NCBI GenBank assembly: GCA_033026295.1
Contig: CM065175.1
Span: 1,477,501 to 1,541,500 of the forward strand
Length of the DNA: 64,000 nucleotides
Direction of reading: 5' to 3'
From: Channa striata
Lineage: Eukaryota > Chordata > Actinopteri > Anabantiformes > Channidae
Below are positions 11,201 to 23,515 of the stretch, in pieces. Both the position numbers and the translations under genes were made by a program. Position 1 is the first letter of the stretch. The number at the start of each line of letters is the position of its first letter. The notes under the pieces were generated by a model. It was given only the letters and a program-made list of their open reading frames with translations, searched no databases and was not told where the DNA came from.

Positions 11201-12585
11201 TATGACAACGCTCCGTGTACACTTGTCTCTTTGATTGCCTGGGATCCAGAATAAATCCAGGTCTTGTTTAATGACTAATTGTTGCACAAAAATAAAGCTT
11301 GTCCTCAGAGGAGGCTTTGACTACACCTCTCCACAACAAGATTAATGTTGGAGCATATTAAAAACATATATTGCACACTGTCCGTTTAAGACTGCTGTGC
11401 TTGTGTTGATTTACATCAAACACAGATTGAAGAACCTGCCATTATGGGGGAAAAACACTGGTTGGATTTTGGCAGGAGTCTTAAACAGCTGCTGGAGATA
11501 TTAGATGTCATACATTTATAAAGGTTAAATCAAATAAGGCAAAATGAAAGTTCTTAAAATTATGTCCAATCTGTAGTTTTTTCACATGGATCATTCATAG
11601 CAACAACGTCGTCTTTCAAGCTCTGACATTAATACTCGGTTGTCTCTCTCATTTCCTGTCATCACACTGTCAACTATCCCAACATTCCAAAAATATCCAT
11701 ATATTAATAAAAAGAAATCTTATCTGCAGCAGTCACAGAATTATCACCCAACTCACATGTAGCATGTATTGCTCATAAAATCCTAAATACACATGGTGTT
11801 TGAATATCAACAGGAAGCCTTCGTGTTTTTATGATTCGCTCTCACACACATCTGCAGTGCTTTGTGTTTGTAGCTGTCGTCTACTGTTATAGGTTATGTT
11901 CCCTATGTGCAAATGTATTTGCTGTGATTTCTTTTTTTTCAGTGTGGGGTACAACGAGTCTTTGCTGCTCCTGCGCCGACACTGTGCCGGCGTTCACGTC
12001 TGCCCGCCTCCTAACTCACTGCTCTTGCTTTGAGAGCTGTGACAAACCTGCACAACCTGTGCTCCAGCATTTATTCATAGCTGTGACACCAAATGCAATT
12101 TATGACACATGAAATCGCTGTGTGCATGTGAGGGCTGCGTGGAGTCACACGCGTGGAAAATCAGTGTGCACTTTTGTTCATGCTCCCTTACACTTCCCGT
12201 CGGTGGACACGCAGACCGATGCAGGAACTCAGATGCGTGTTTCAAACTGTGCAGCACGGCGGCACAGCCATGATGTTGGCCGCTTTAAGACAGCTTCAAC
12301 AATGCGCCTTTGTGGTAAAGAATGTAACCCTGTTACAGCTGCCAGGACTTTATGATGCGAGTACGATAAGCTGTTCAAGTTGTTCACAATGTGTGGCCAC
12401 TTGTATGAATGGCTCGCTCAAGCCACTCTTTCATTTTGCAGGGTGACACAGTTTGAGGAGAGAAAAGGGAAAAAGGCGAGATTTGAGAAAAAAAAAGGTG
12501 GCTGACAATAGTCACTGTGTGGAGAGAAGTCGTTGCCTGGGGTCTGAAAGAAACCACTCTGACTCTAAAGAGAGACATTCCTTTT
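8287..12585. other. Non-coding, unassigned
   Basis: About 4.3 kb with no supported gene. It contains a 12-bp-arm hairpin at 9142-9169, a G-run at 9739-9748, a 16-bp self-complementary AT-rich motif at 10476-10491, and an 8-bp-arm hairpin at 10699-10718. Overlapping open frames at 11831-12446 on both strands are short, share sequence, and show no domain. Confidence 0.4.
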
Positions 12586-12800
12586 TAAAGCGAACCGGAG
12601 TCTAATTGGAAACATCACTGGGGTCAATATCGTATCGAGGATCTGCCAAAGAGAAAGCTGTGTTCCAATACTTACGGCTGGACAGATGGCTTTCCAATTC
12701 AGCAGACAGAGATGTGAAAAGGCCGATGCAAGGATTAGATTTTGTTAGGCGTTTTCATTGACTGAGTACATGAAGGGCGCATCACGGGTTCACGTCTTCT
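12586..12800. other. Possible conserved non-coding element
   Basis: Balanced-composition, non-repetitive sequence with TAATTG and similar homeodomain-type words (for example 'gagtctaattggaaac' near 12600). This is an impression only; it needs cross-species alignment. Confidence 0.2.
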
Positions 12801-15800
12801 GGAAAACTACTCATACACTATAACAAAATCAGAAACACAAACCCTACAGAATACAGTACTCCTCGTTTGTAGGAAACGATACGTCTTGTTTATAAGAGAG
12901 AGTTCCAGAATAAATTCTGAAAGACGTGTTGACACGGAGCTGAATGAAAACTCTGCGTTCTCAAACTCAAACTTCATTTTTGTAACAAGAGATGAAAACT
13001 GTTGCATCAATTCTCCCCGTTCTGTTTGTATTTTCTATGAAATGGAAAATAGCAGGATCACAAATATTAAAAAGCACATTTCACTCTGTGTCACCCACTG
13101 TTAGGGTCCAGCCTGCATGTACAAGCCAACATTGGCTTTGCTGGGGGGGGTTGTCCAGTAAGAACTTAGTTATTGCTTTGGCATTTGCTGTTAACAATTG
13201 TATTGACAGTGATCCTGTACTCACCCAAAGTCTAAATAATATGTTTTATATGTTTCATTTAAACAACCTCTTTAGACTCACTATATCGTATTTTTTATGT
13301 ACTTTTGGTAATTTAATGTTTTGCGCTTTCGGCAATGCCATTAAAAAATCTACATAAAAATGCCGACACTCCTTCATTGATGTTGGACTAAACCTGCAGA
13401 GTTTGTATTTGCCGACAAAAAACATATAGGTTAATAAATGCACTGTAAGTCCAGAGCTATTATTAACAGTTATTAATACGTCCTCAAGCTATATAATGTA
13501 CAGTTTACACAAATGCACATATTGATCATGCTGCTGTAATACGTAAAGAAATTATTCAGACCGACAGTGTGCTTACAAATGTGGGACAGTGCCAACGCTG
13601 TGATGCCGAGGCACACAAAGCTAAGCTCATTGAGTGCGTCGTGGGGATGTCAGAAGTTGGCATAAGTTCCAGCGGGAGGGCGTTATGAAAATTGGCACAT
13701 TGGGGACAGAAATAATAATATGCATCTTAAGACACATATTCACATTGAATGACATGATCACACCTTCTGTGGCAAAACTACATGTCCACCGGATGGTCCT
13801 GCAGATGAGGATGAAAAAAAAGATCAGAAAGACAAACTCTTCCAAGAGCAGAATGGAGCAGCAAACACATTTCTTGATTATGTGTGGCCCTGATTAGTGT
13901 GTTTCGATCCAAGATCGTCATTGGAAGAGAATGTGTTTGACGTTTAAAAAAAGCGAAAGGTTTGTATGGAGACACTGTGTTCATACATTTATTTATAATA
14001 CGCCATTTTAATCAGGAACTGGTGAGACGACTGCAGCAATCAGACCACAGAAAAACAAGAATTATAATTTAAAACATTAACATCTATTTGCTTCTTTGAG
14101 TAGATTTTTTTTACATTGGAGATTGACTAAGATTATTTCTTCTGTCTAACAGAAGCTTGAGTTGAATGAGTTGAGAGTGTAAAGTCTGTCGTTTATAAGT
14201 GAGTGTAGGTGAACAGTTACTTGAAGGGGTTTTGTCATTAAAACGTTGAGTAACAATAAGACATTCCATGTAACACATACTTGCCTAATGGAAGTGGGAT
14301 AAGCACAGAACCTTGAGATACTCCACTAAAAACATTAAGTCCATTTGAACTGAGTCCGACCTTACGGATACACAGGTAACCCTATAACACTGAAAGCAAC
14401 CTGTAATTTAGCAGATCTATTTTAACATCAGTACCCGAAGCTGCGATCCGATAACGAAATCCTTCGATGTTAGCAGCAGTAGCAGTGCATTGGTTGTTGA
14501 TATGGACCACGGTGACAAGCGACTGGCTGTAGAACACGGCACTAACCATGATCACTGCATCTGAGTTGTGCAATTAAATTTCCAACATTCTCTTTCTCTG
14601 CCTTGAGACAGTTCTGCCAAAACCTTTCCAGCTGCTGAGAGAGTGACACTTGGCCCTTGAATTTGTCTCTACGATATAGGGCCTCCTCCATTGTTCACAA
14701 GTACAAACACGGATCTTCTTCTTAAAAAGTATCTGTGCTGTAAATAAATCTATATTTTAAAAATCTCTAAATAAATCAAGTAGATATCTCATGCACTCCT
14801 GAAGATGAGAGTGCAAAAAAATAATTGATGACTGTTTTTTCTAATTTCTTGGTTTAACCTGAAGTTGATGAAAACAAATGATATTAAAAAAATTAAGGGG
14901 ATTTTAGTCATTTTTATCTTTGCAATGGATTTAGGGGCAATAGCAGCTTTGGAACTGATTACTGGATTACTGATTGGTTCAAAGCTGTCAGTACAGAATG
15001 TCTTCACCGGTAAAAATCTGTTATGTCCCCATTTTAAATTAATAAGATTTAAAGCAGTGCTCAAAATAAAGCGACTTTCTGGAATGATGTATATTACATA
15101 CTCATGCTTTATTTAATCTTTTATGTTCTATATTACAATCCATCTCTGATGTACACTTTTTAAAGATTTTAGTGGTGACAAAAGATTTAAGTAAAAATAT
15201 AAATTTACACAAACAATAACTAAATCTATGGAAATTGATGTTCATTTTATGATCTATTTACAACAAAAATTGGAAATTTAAAGCACATGTCTCAATCTCT
15301 CCCGGTGTACGTAGCCATCCTAGTGTGGAGCAGCAAACGTTGGTCAGTTCACATGTCTGCCATAAGCCCCTGATGTGCTTTGACGTTTCACCTTGAGCTA
15401 TGTGTGTTACTGTAAATGTGTGTAAGGGAGACAAGACAGAGTGACAGCTGACAGCCCTGCAGGCCGGTCAAACAGCAGTGCTGACAATCTCCGGTCCACG
15501 CTCGTCTCTCCTAAACCTCAATGTAGGTTGGTTTGTCAGCAGCTCACTGTGTCAGGGGTACTGGACCTTCGTTAGTTTGGTTACAATGGAAACACACGGA
15601 CCTGTGGTGCCTGAAAAAGATCTGGATTAACAGTTCAACAATAAACCCACAGTAAGGCTTACTGAATTGTCATAGTTTGGTTGAACTGAAGCACAAAACT
15701 GAGTTAGGTTTAGGCGAAGATGTGGTTTGAGATTTGTCCCGGTTGTAACTACAAACAAAGTTAAGGTTGTGGAATGGTCGTGCTGACTATTGATATGGAC

Positions 15801-16620
15801 TGAGAAAAAAAATCTCCAGCTGGTGTTTTGTTGACTTGGCCATTCAGCCCAGCTTCGTCCTTTGCTCCTGCCATAATTACATCCACAACGATGAAATGTA
15901 ACTGTGGGTCATGGCAAACCACCGGCGTACATGACCTCTGGACCTGTGTTTTAGGGGAGGACAGTCTCTCATCCGTGTGATTGTGGAAGCATTTATTGTC
16001 TCTCTGAGAGTCTAAAGGCTGACACTAAAGTACAGGTGGCCGTGTGTTATGCTTCACAATACAAACAGAAATTAATGTTTTCTGCATGAGGCTGACCTCT
16101 GCGTCCTTTCCAGATTCATTTTGAAACATTTAGTATAAATGACAAATGCAGGGATGATCACTTTGTTTCTATCTCTCTTAGTGTTATTAAGACATGTTGC
16201 AGGGTTGAATGCATTTTATTTCAAAATCTGAATTGGAACTAAATTCAGTTGTTTCATTGAAAGTTAAGTTGAATTTCAGCTTAAATATTTCCATAAGATA
16301 AATACAAGCAAATGTGACTGACAGATTTTTCTTGTCAACCAGGACGGAGACAGACTTTTAGATGACAAAGCTGAACCTGAATTAGCCGTGTATTCCAAAA
16401 CCTTAACCGTACATAACTGTAACCGACATAACCTGCTAAGGAGCTGAAACAAAGCGCAGTAATATTAGTCAAACGTAAAACTCAGTGTGGAAATAAACAG
16501 TGCCACACATCAAACATGAGAAACCAATACACATGAACATGGTTTGCTTCTTAATATTTCTGATGATGCTGTGAGGTTTCGCTGCTGTTGATACTTCAGA
16601 CTTTGAGTGCCGGACTCTTC
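12801..16620. other. Non-coding, unassigned
   Basis: About 3.8 kb. Open frames up to 121 residues (12992-13357) overlap frames on the other strand, are rich in Phe, Cys and Ser, and show no family resemblance. A G-run occurs at 13141-13149. I see no gene, RNA or clear transposon. Confidence 0.4.
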
Positions 16621-16629
16621 AGGATGCAT

Positions 16630-17430
16630 GAGGCAAAGCGCGGCGTTTCAATCATTCATTACAGAGATGATGTAAAAAACGGAGTATCGAGTAATTGATG
16701 GCGAGGGAAGGACACTGACACGGGGTGCGGGGGGAGGGGAGGGGGCAGCAAATAAATGAGCGTGAGAGACTGAGAAGAGGAACAAAGACGGACCCAATTT
16801 ATTGTAGCAAGATGAGAAATTAAGAGAGATGTGCTTCTGCCAATTATGTGTCCTATAAGTAATGCAAGTGAGCTCATTAGCTAAAGGGCTGGGTTCTCCA
16901 CAGCAGGCCACTCCACACACGGTTTCAATGCTCTTCAATGAATGGCTTTAGAGATCCTAATAGAGACACCCCACACAGCTCAGCCATTGAGAGTCCATTC
17001 AAGGGTGCTGTTTTGTAATGGCCCTTATTTGGACTCATTACAGCCAGTACCTTTTAATGCATAGTGTTGTACTTAAGTAAAGGTAAGAGCTGGGCTTTGT
17101 TGCACACGAGTGACTGCATTGTGAGTCCATTGTGCTGTTGGGAACAAAAAGGTGCTCTAATAATGTCAGAGTGTGACAGAAAATGGATTTTGAGTGCAGT
17201 GGGTCTTGATGGGTAATGTGAGGCCAAGGCCGGCGTTTAGTGTGATGCCAATGGCGGCGGCGGCGGCGGTGCTTTAAAGACGGAGATGCACGCAGTTGCA
17301 AAGTTGGCTGTTTGAATAGAATTTGAAAAAGGAAAAGAGATTTCTGTTGCTGTGGCATCACGTAATCTCTTATTCCCCGTGGTAATAGGTGGCGCCAGGA
17401 GTTCAGGTTTGGGGAGGCGAACTTTTTCTT
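16630..17430. promoter_or_regulatory. Candidate conserved non-coding element / enhancer
   Basis: This 0.8-kb stretch has no repeat words and no coding frame. It is dense in transcription-factor-like motifs, for example 'gagtaattgatgg' (16689-16701), 'gccaattatgtgtc' (16838-16851), 'gagctcattagctaaag' (16869-16885), and 'aatggcccttatttggactcattac' in two pieces near 17017-17041. That texture is like the conserved non-coding elements that surround vertebrate developmental genes. The call is inference from reading, not from an alignment. The target gene is unknown and need not be in the window. Confidence 0.35.
17252..17270. repeat. GGC trinucleotide run
   Basis: Six GGC units (ending GGT) inside the candidate conserved stretch, locally very GC-rich compared with the AT-rich surroundings. 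No reading frame suggests it codes for poly-Ala or poly-Gly. Confidence 0.85.
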
Positions 17431-18215
17431 TGTGTTTGTGCTTGGTTAGGAATAAACCACGTTTTTTCACAATGTAACTGATAGTAATAAGATCAATAGG
17501 TGTAAAAAATGTTTGCCTGTTAATGTGATGATGTGCAGTTTTCAGTTTTTATTTTAATCTCGTCGTTTTGTAGAAGTACATTTGCACATACAGAGCCTAG
17601 CTGGCATGCTGGTTTCACACTGGTCCATTCACGTTTATACTTGTATATTTTGTGCATTTGCACGTGGCCACATCGGTGCTGATGGGGTTAACATTGTTGT
17701 TTGTAATGTGCGTACACACACACAGACACACAAATCTGTATATACATGTTTAGTTTTTTACCTTTTCTGTTTCCTGGATGGTGTAATTTCTTTTTATCCA
17801 ACCCAACCCAATACATTGTTTGTCATAAGCTTAAAACTTATAACTATAACTATCTTCCATAACTATCTTCCAGAAATTTTTGGGATTTCACTGAATTAAT
17901 ATCCAAAATGTTTTATAGTGAGAAATGTAAACACAGAATCATTCAGATAATTTTTCAGTCTATTTTTTTTGTTTGCAAGCTTTAACTTTTTGGAGTTAAC
18001 AAAGACATGTCCAGAAGTGCTCGTGATCCATGTTGCGTAAAAAAAAAGCTGGTTTATTCCTGACTTTTGAAACATTGTAAACCACAAATATCAGCTCAAA
18101 ATGATGACTTTTAGTACAGGCTGGGGCTAATATTTGGGAAGATCAGAAAGTCCAACAATCAGATCCATACATTGTGAAACTTTGTTTCACTTTATTTTTG
18201 TGTAAAGACAAACAA
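17431..18215. other. Non-coding, unassigned
   Basis: No gene. A short tandem duplication of 'ataactatcttcc' occurs near 17846-17872. The 105-residue frame at 17582-17899 has no domain. Confidence 0.4.
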
Positions 18216-18219
18216 AAGA

Positions 18220-18880
18220 AGAAGTAACTTTTTTCAGTCTGCTACTATTTATGTAAATTAAAAAAAAAAGACACTACTACTAAGTTCCTCCTTACTCCTA
18301 ACTTGGGAATTTACAGCCAGGTGCTGCTAATCACTGGCCCTTAATGAAATGATCATCAGCAAGGGAAATTGTCTTCGGCCTACAAATAACATGAAGGCAC
18401 GGCCAAAAGACAGCAAAAGTGTGTCTGAAGACTTCTGGAACAAAGTCCTATGGACAGATGACACCAAAGTGGACATTTTTGGAGCTTGGTTAAAACTGGG
18501 TCAATGATCCAAAGCAGACCATTTAGATAAAGATAAACGGACCCTTAATAAACTGAATTTACTGCAAAAATTTGAAATTTAAAGTACAATAGGCCAAAAT
18601 TTGTTCACAACAATGTGAGAGATGGATAAAGTCATAAAGGAAACAACTACTTCAAGTGATTGTTGATGAAGCAGGGATTTATGAGCTACTGAATCATGGG
18701 GGTATTACCCAAATGTGTTTTTGTGTTCATTTTTGGCAATGGCACAGTGAAAAAGTTTTACTGTTGCTTATCCGAGGTTGTATTTGTCCAATACCAAGAC
18801 GTGCAATGACGGATGTTTTTTAGGTCTTTACACTAAAAAACTAAAAGAGAGGCACTAACTTTTGCACATGGCTGTACCAT
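18220..18880 (+). mobile_element. Tc1-like DNA transposon relic
   Basis: Plus-strand remains. The 5' part has 'gccaggtgctgctaatcac' and 'atgatcatcagcaag', words typical of the 5' end of a fish Tc1-family element. In the middle, 18420-18490 translates as 'DFWNKVLWTDDTKVDIFG', the strongly conserved block around the first catalytic Asp region of Tc1 transposases. Then a deletion brings in 'VNDPKQT' near 18504-18525, the 'DNDPKHT' block with the next catalytic Asp. The 3' end closes with 'ggcactaacttttgcacatggctgta', split near 18852-18876, typical of the terminal region. Most of the transposase is missing. Confidence 0.75.
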
Positions 18881-21800
18881 TGCTTACAACGGTGCCAATC
18901 TGGTGACCAAAGTCACACAAGTTTTTTCGTCAGTACACTTAAAAAATGTGGGACTTAAAATTGTGTAAAGGTTAGAGGTTAGAGCTAGCTGTGGAAACAT
19001 CATGGTCACCGTAGGTTAAGCTAGGGTTAGGCACTAAATAAAGACAATAGGCTTAGTAAAAACTCAACTCTCAACAATCCGAACTTCCTTCATGTGCCAT
19101 CACGCATCACGTGACTTGTTGCTACAAGGACAACAGTGGTAGTTACACATCGAACTGGGACCCTGGCCTTCTGCATGAGAGTCCCATGTTTTGTGACCTT
19201 TGCACCACCCAGGCCTCTAACAGACAAGGTCCAGTGTCTAAGTGCATTTTTGCCGACCGTCATGTTTCACAGGAGGACAGTCTGCAGGGAACAGTCACTG
19301 TAGGCTGCAGCCAGCGTCGGGCGATTAATGAATAACCATCCTCCAAATTTTTGCGGAGAAGCCCACAGTGTCTGTCCGGACCTGGTTGGCGACAGTCAGC
19401 AGAGAAGATCTTTAAGATCTAGAATTTGGTCCTAAAAGCCAGTTTCTGTCAGTCGTTTTTGACAATGATTTAACATATTTAATTATTTTATTGTAGGCTC
19501 TATGGTCTCTCCTTACCACTACATCCTTGGCTTTGCAGCTTTTTTAAATCTTTTACTCACAAATTGTTGCATAAAAAAAAAACCCGTCTGACACTATATT
19601 TGTTTTTGCACAAGAGCATGTGAGAATATCCTGCTCTCGTGAGATTTGAGGGATGTGTCTATCTCTAGAAAGTCCAGTCATTTCCATCCTGCTGTCTGTT
19701 GTCCCCCAGTTTACCCAGTCGTCAGGTGTGTGCTTGTCTAAAGTCTGAAATAGGAATAGTTTTGCTAGTCTTCAGGTGTCCAAGCTTTACATTCATTCAG
19801 TCCTTCATTTAACTTGAGTTATCTTGTGCTATCTCAGAAAATGATCAATAACAATAAAGATGTATAACGTTACAGTAAATAACAATGGTTTCATTGATCA
19901 ACTGTCAACAGCTTGTATCATGAGGTGTGGGAAATGTGTGGATTTGTAGTCAGATGGAAAAGTTAATTCTCGAATGGTGCACCTCAGTTCGACAGCCTCC
20001 TCAAGTGATTTTTCTCCACAATGAAAAATGCATTAAAAAACAAATTAGTTATGAAATTAGAAACAGGCATTGTCATTAGCTTTTCATTGCAATGATTAGA
20101 CACAGCAATAGCTTGAAAAACTTATCATACCCTGAATAATAATGAATGAATTTACAAAACACATTATTAATACATGCAAACTATAATAAATAATAAATTT
20201 AAAAAACCTTGTCGACACAGGCTATCATCATTTGTGTGCCTGAGTAGGGTTGTGACAAACTGTGGTTTGATGGATCCTATTTCCAATGTTTTTAATAAAT
20301 GTGTGGATGCTTCTGAAACATCCACACATCTGCGTTGGTAACCTTAGTAACTGTGCATTTATTTATTAGAAATTGCAAATGGCCCAGCATTATCAGTATG
20401 AATACAAACTCAAAGGGAGAGTTTTCTTAACACCTGTCCGTCAAATACAAGGGGAACTGGCTGTCATTTGTACATGGCTTATCCAGTATTTTAGGGGAAC
20501 AAACCCTTGAAATAAACCCCTTGGCTGTTTCATAAATCCACTCTCAAAATGAATCAAATATAACTTTTGGAGGCTTGAAACCTGAACTACCTACAAAGTC
20601 CAGCAGTGATTCCTGTCCGATCGGTAAATCAGGTACTGGGTAACCATTCTGTGCGCTGGTTGTCTTTCTCTAATGGGGAATTCATTTTGGAGATTTGAGA
20701 CAGTTTAGTATGAGATCCGCATGGAAAGAGAAGAAATCAATTTTACTGCAAACTGAATTTCAAGTTTCTATTGATCTTTTATCGAAGGCCTTAAAAAAAA
20801 AAGGCGGAAAAATTAGGAAAAGCCAAATGTAGTTGTGGTGTACGAAGTGTTGGTGCACATGTTAATTTGGTGAGCTGCAACCTAGCCACCGGTTTTACCC
20901 GGACCCAATTTGTTCAGTCAGACAAAAAGTGGAAGCTAGAATCTTAGAAGAAGATGGAGTAGCTTCTGATGATTCCCCCGGCAAGAAGAAGGCTGAGTGT
21001 GTGTGAGACCTGAGGTCATCAGCTTAACAAAAGGATAGATTGCAGCATTTGCCACAGACAAGATGAAATCAAAGACTGAATTCAACGTACTTAGCACTCT
21101 CAAAGACAATTTCATGTTGATGGAAGTTTTGTTTTAATTATGTTCACAGTTGAAATCGCTCAAAGACTCTCAATTCCCCCTTCAGTGAGCCACGTCCTAT
21201 TTTGTCTGCCGTTATGTTAATTTATGACAATTAGGAAGTCAGTGTGTAATTTTTATATGCAGCAAAAGAATGATCGTAGGGGTGACAGTTCCTCATTGTC
21301 TCTGTCAACAAATGACAGTGGAAATATGCTTTTACAGCAGAGCTGGTACAGTCAGCAGCTGTTATTATTTTATCCAACGTCTAGACAATAGCGGGAGTGA
21401 AATGGGTGGTTTGTTTGGTCATTCAGTGTCAATGTGGCAACACACAGGCTGTGCGACAGTCCATTTTTCCGTCAACCTCCATCTCTAACTTCTCATTCTA
21501 AGTGGTTTGCCACTGTGACGGTGGATTGACATTGCTGTATGACCAGAATATAGCACATAATTATAACTTACGCTACAACAGAACGCAATGAGCTCCAAAT
21601 CGTTTGGAACCTATGAATGGAACTAGGGGCTGAACGACTCGAGTAAAAGATCCGACCTGTTCAGTTTGCTCGTCACACGTCTATCAGTCCATTTAGCGCC
21701 AACTGAAACATGCAGAAAAATCTCAGTCAACGCGACAAAAAGCCTTGTCACGCCAGTAATACAGTGAAGCGAGCACAGATGAGGCGCTGAGCGCAGATGG

Positions 21801-22498
21801 CACAAAGACTTGAAACTGGCGAAGCTGGTCTGCAGAGTTATGGACCAACAACTGAAGGAGTAACTCACTCAGTCTTGAGACTAGTTTCTGCTGCAAGTAG
21901 CAGCAGTGGCAGCAAAACGCATTTTAGCTGGCTCCATGTGAACTGTCCTGTTGGAAAGTGTGAATTACAGACATTACTGATACTGCACGGCTAAGTGAAA
22001 GTGGCAGCCAAATCATTTTCGGATTTTGGAAACTTGTGTTTCTTCCTAGGGGAGGTTAGTTAGACGATGCCATGTCATCAGCCAGTGCCTGTCTGACTAG
22101 TCTAAAAAATGTGGTGTGGGGGAGGCCGTTGAGCAACTTATCGTGTGGATAATTTGAGACCGATTTTGATTTGAAAAGATTTTATAGTTTTAGAGGATGT
22201 GTGCTTTTCTTCGGACGCGTGCATCCATATTGGCATAAATGTTACTGTGAAAGAAACGAATGAATGCTTTAATGCTCAGTGTGTGCCAGCCGAGGGAGCT
22301 CAGGTGGAAACTGGCTAATACAGTAGCTAAATCAGACACAGCAGCACGGCGGCTGCTGGGTGTCGACCCGAAGATTAGTGGTTAAAGATCACCCACGTCA
22401 TAAGAGGTTAAGACTGAGCTGCGGTCAAGCGCGACGCCATTACAGCTTCTTTCATTTTTAGGTATTTACGCTGAAAGACGACAGCGTTCCCTAAAGCC
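18881..22498. other. Non-coding, largely unassigned
   Basis: About 3.6 kb without a supported gene. Open frames of 60-81 residues have no domain. The part 20980-21260 is non-repetitive, has TTAATTATG and TTAATTTATGACAATTA type words, and reads somewhat like a conserved non-coding element, but this is weak. Confidence 0.35.
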
Positions 22499-22499
22499 A

Positions 22500-22511
22500 T
22501 GACAGTACACA
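22500..22511. repeat. Target-site duplication, left copy
   Basis: TGACAGTACACA, identical to 22971-22982. The pair brackets the LINE insertion at 22512-22970. Confidence 0.85.
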
Positions 22512-22970
22512 CTACTACTCTTTCGGCTCTTCCCATCAGGGGTCGCCACAGCGAATCATCTTTTTCCACCTCACTCTATCCTGGGCATCTTCCACTCTGA
22601 CACCAGCTAACCTCATGTCCTCTCTTAGAACATCCATATATCTCCTCCTCAGTCGTCCTCTCAGCCTCTTGCCTGGCAGCTCCATCTCCAACATCCTTCT
22701 ACCAATATATTCACTGTCCCTCCTCTGCCCATGTCCAAACCATCTCAATCTGGCCTCTCTGACTTTGTTGCTAACACAGGCAACGTGCGCTGTCCCTCTG
22801 ATGAGCTCGTTCCTTATTCTATCCAACCTTGTGACTCCTAAGGAGAACCTCAACATCTTCATCTCTGCTGCTTCCATCTCTGCCTCTTGTCTCTTTCTCA
22901 CTGCTACTGTCTCTAACCCATAGAGCAGAGCTGGTCTCACCACTGTCCTGTACACCTTTCCTTTGAAAGG
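22512..22970 (-). mobile_element. 5'-truncated RTE-like LINE insertion
   Basis: A 459-bp minus-strand non-LTR retrotransposon insertion bounded by perfect 12-bp target-site duplications (22500-22511 and 22971-22982). It consists of the last part of ORF2, about 25 bp of 3' UTR, and a short AGTAGTAGT tail (22512-22519 region). The 3' end words 'GTCGCCACAGCGAATCATC' on plus mark a fish RTE-like family well known for ending in a triplet repeat. Severe 5' truncation is the normal outcome of target-primed reverse transcription. The intact reading frame and perfect duplications point to a fairly recent insertion. Confidence 0.85.
22536..22970 (-). pseudogene. C-terminal fragment of RTE-like LINE ORF2 polyprotein
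   Basis: The frame is open from the truncation point to the stop at 22536-22538. From the first Met (22953-22955) it is 139 residues, and it is also open a few codons upstream of that Met. It reads as the C-terminal domain downstream of the reverse transcriptase: 'YRTVVRPALLYGLETV' at the start, 'KMLRFSLGVTRLDRIRNE' in the middle, 'KVREARLRWFGHGQRR' about residues 64-79, 'GRRMLEMELPGKR', and a terminal 'VRWKKMIRCGDP'. No endonuclease or polymerase residues remain, so it is inert. Basic-residue-rich composition is normal for this domain. It was certainly cut by truncation rather than being a host gene. Confidence 0.85.
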
Positions 22971-22982
22971 TGACAGTACACA
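22971..22982. repeat. Target-site duplication, right copy
   Basis: TGACAGTACACA, the partner of 22500-22511. Confidence 0.85.
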
Positions 22983-23360
22983 AATCTATAATAATAATAA
23001 TCGCGATAAAGATAATGATGTCTAATGATGATATTAGACGATTACACTAGTACTTACTTTCTTAAAAAATAATACACATTAGGGCAAAGGCAAAATTTTC
23101 TTCTTGGAGCAAATATTTAAGCTTCATATTGGTTTTCATTCCATCCATTCTACAAACACTAAAAACAGGTTTTAGTGAATGTTTTTTTAAAACGTCTTAG
23201 GTTTTCAAAGGTGTTTTTAGAGGGTTTTAACGTGTTAATGCTGAGACGTTGCAAAGAGACATTATTTTTTGACTAACTAACTGTAGAGACACTTACTTTG
23301 AACTTGCATTTTAAGACATTTTTATTGTGTTTAGGAAAACTCCTGTTCTGTTGTATTTAA
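22983..23360. other. Unassigned non-coding
   Basis: AT-rich, with a short ATA-repeat at 22989-23000. I see no gene or recognised repeat. Confidence 0.4.
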
Positions 23361-23361
23361 T

Positions 23362-23515
23362 CTTCCCCAGCTGCCACAGGGCGAGAGGTGGAGTCCACCC
23401 TGGACAGAGACAAACATTCACATGGTAACATGGTAACTCCACACCGAGGGACACAAATCAACCTTCCAGTTGTGAGGTGGCCTCACACTAACCACCTCTC
23501 CGCTGCCCTGCCATA
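23362..23515 (-). repeat. Dispersed fish repeat, partial reverse copy
   Basis: The plus strand reads 'cttccccagctgccacaggg', 'gcgagaggtggagtccaccc', 'tggacagagacaaacattca' and ends 'cactaaccacctctccgctg'. This is the reverse complement of the family at 4055-4252, with an internal deletion where the family normally has a longer middle. Confidence 0.65.

Noticed and set aside
12992..13357. 121-residue plus frame
   Set aside because: No domain, low-information composition, and competing frames on the other strand.
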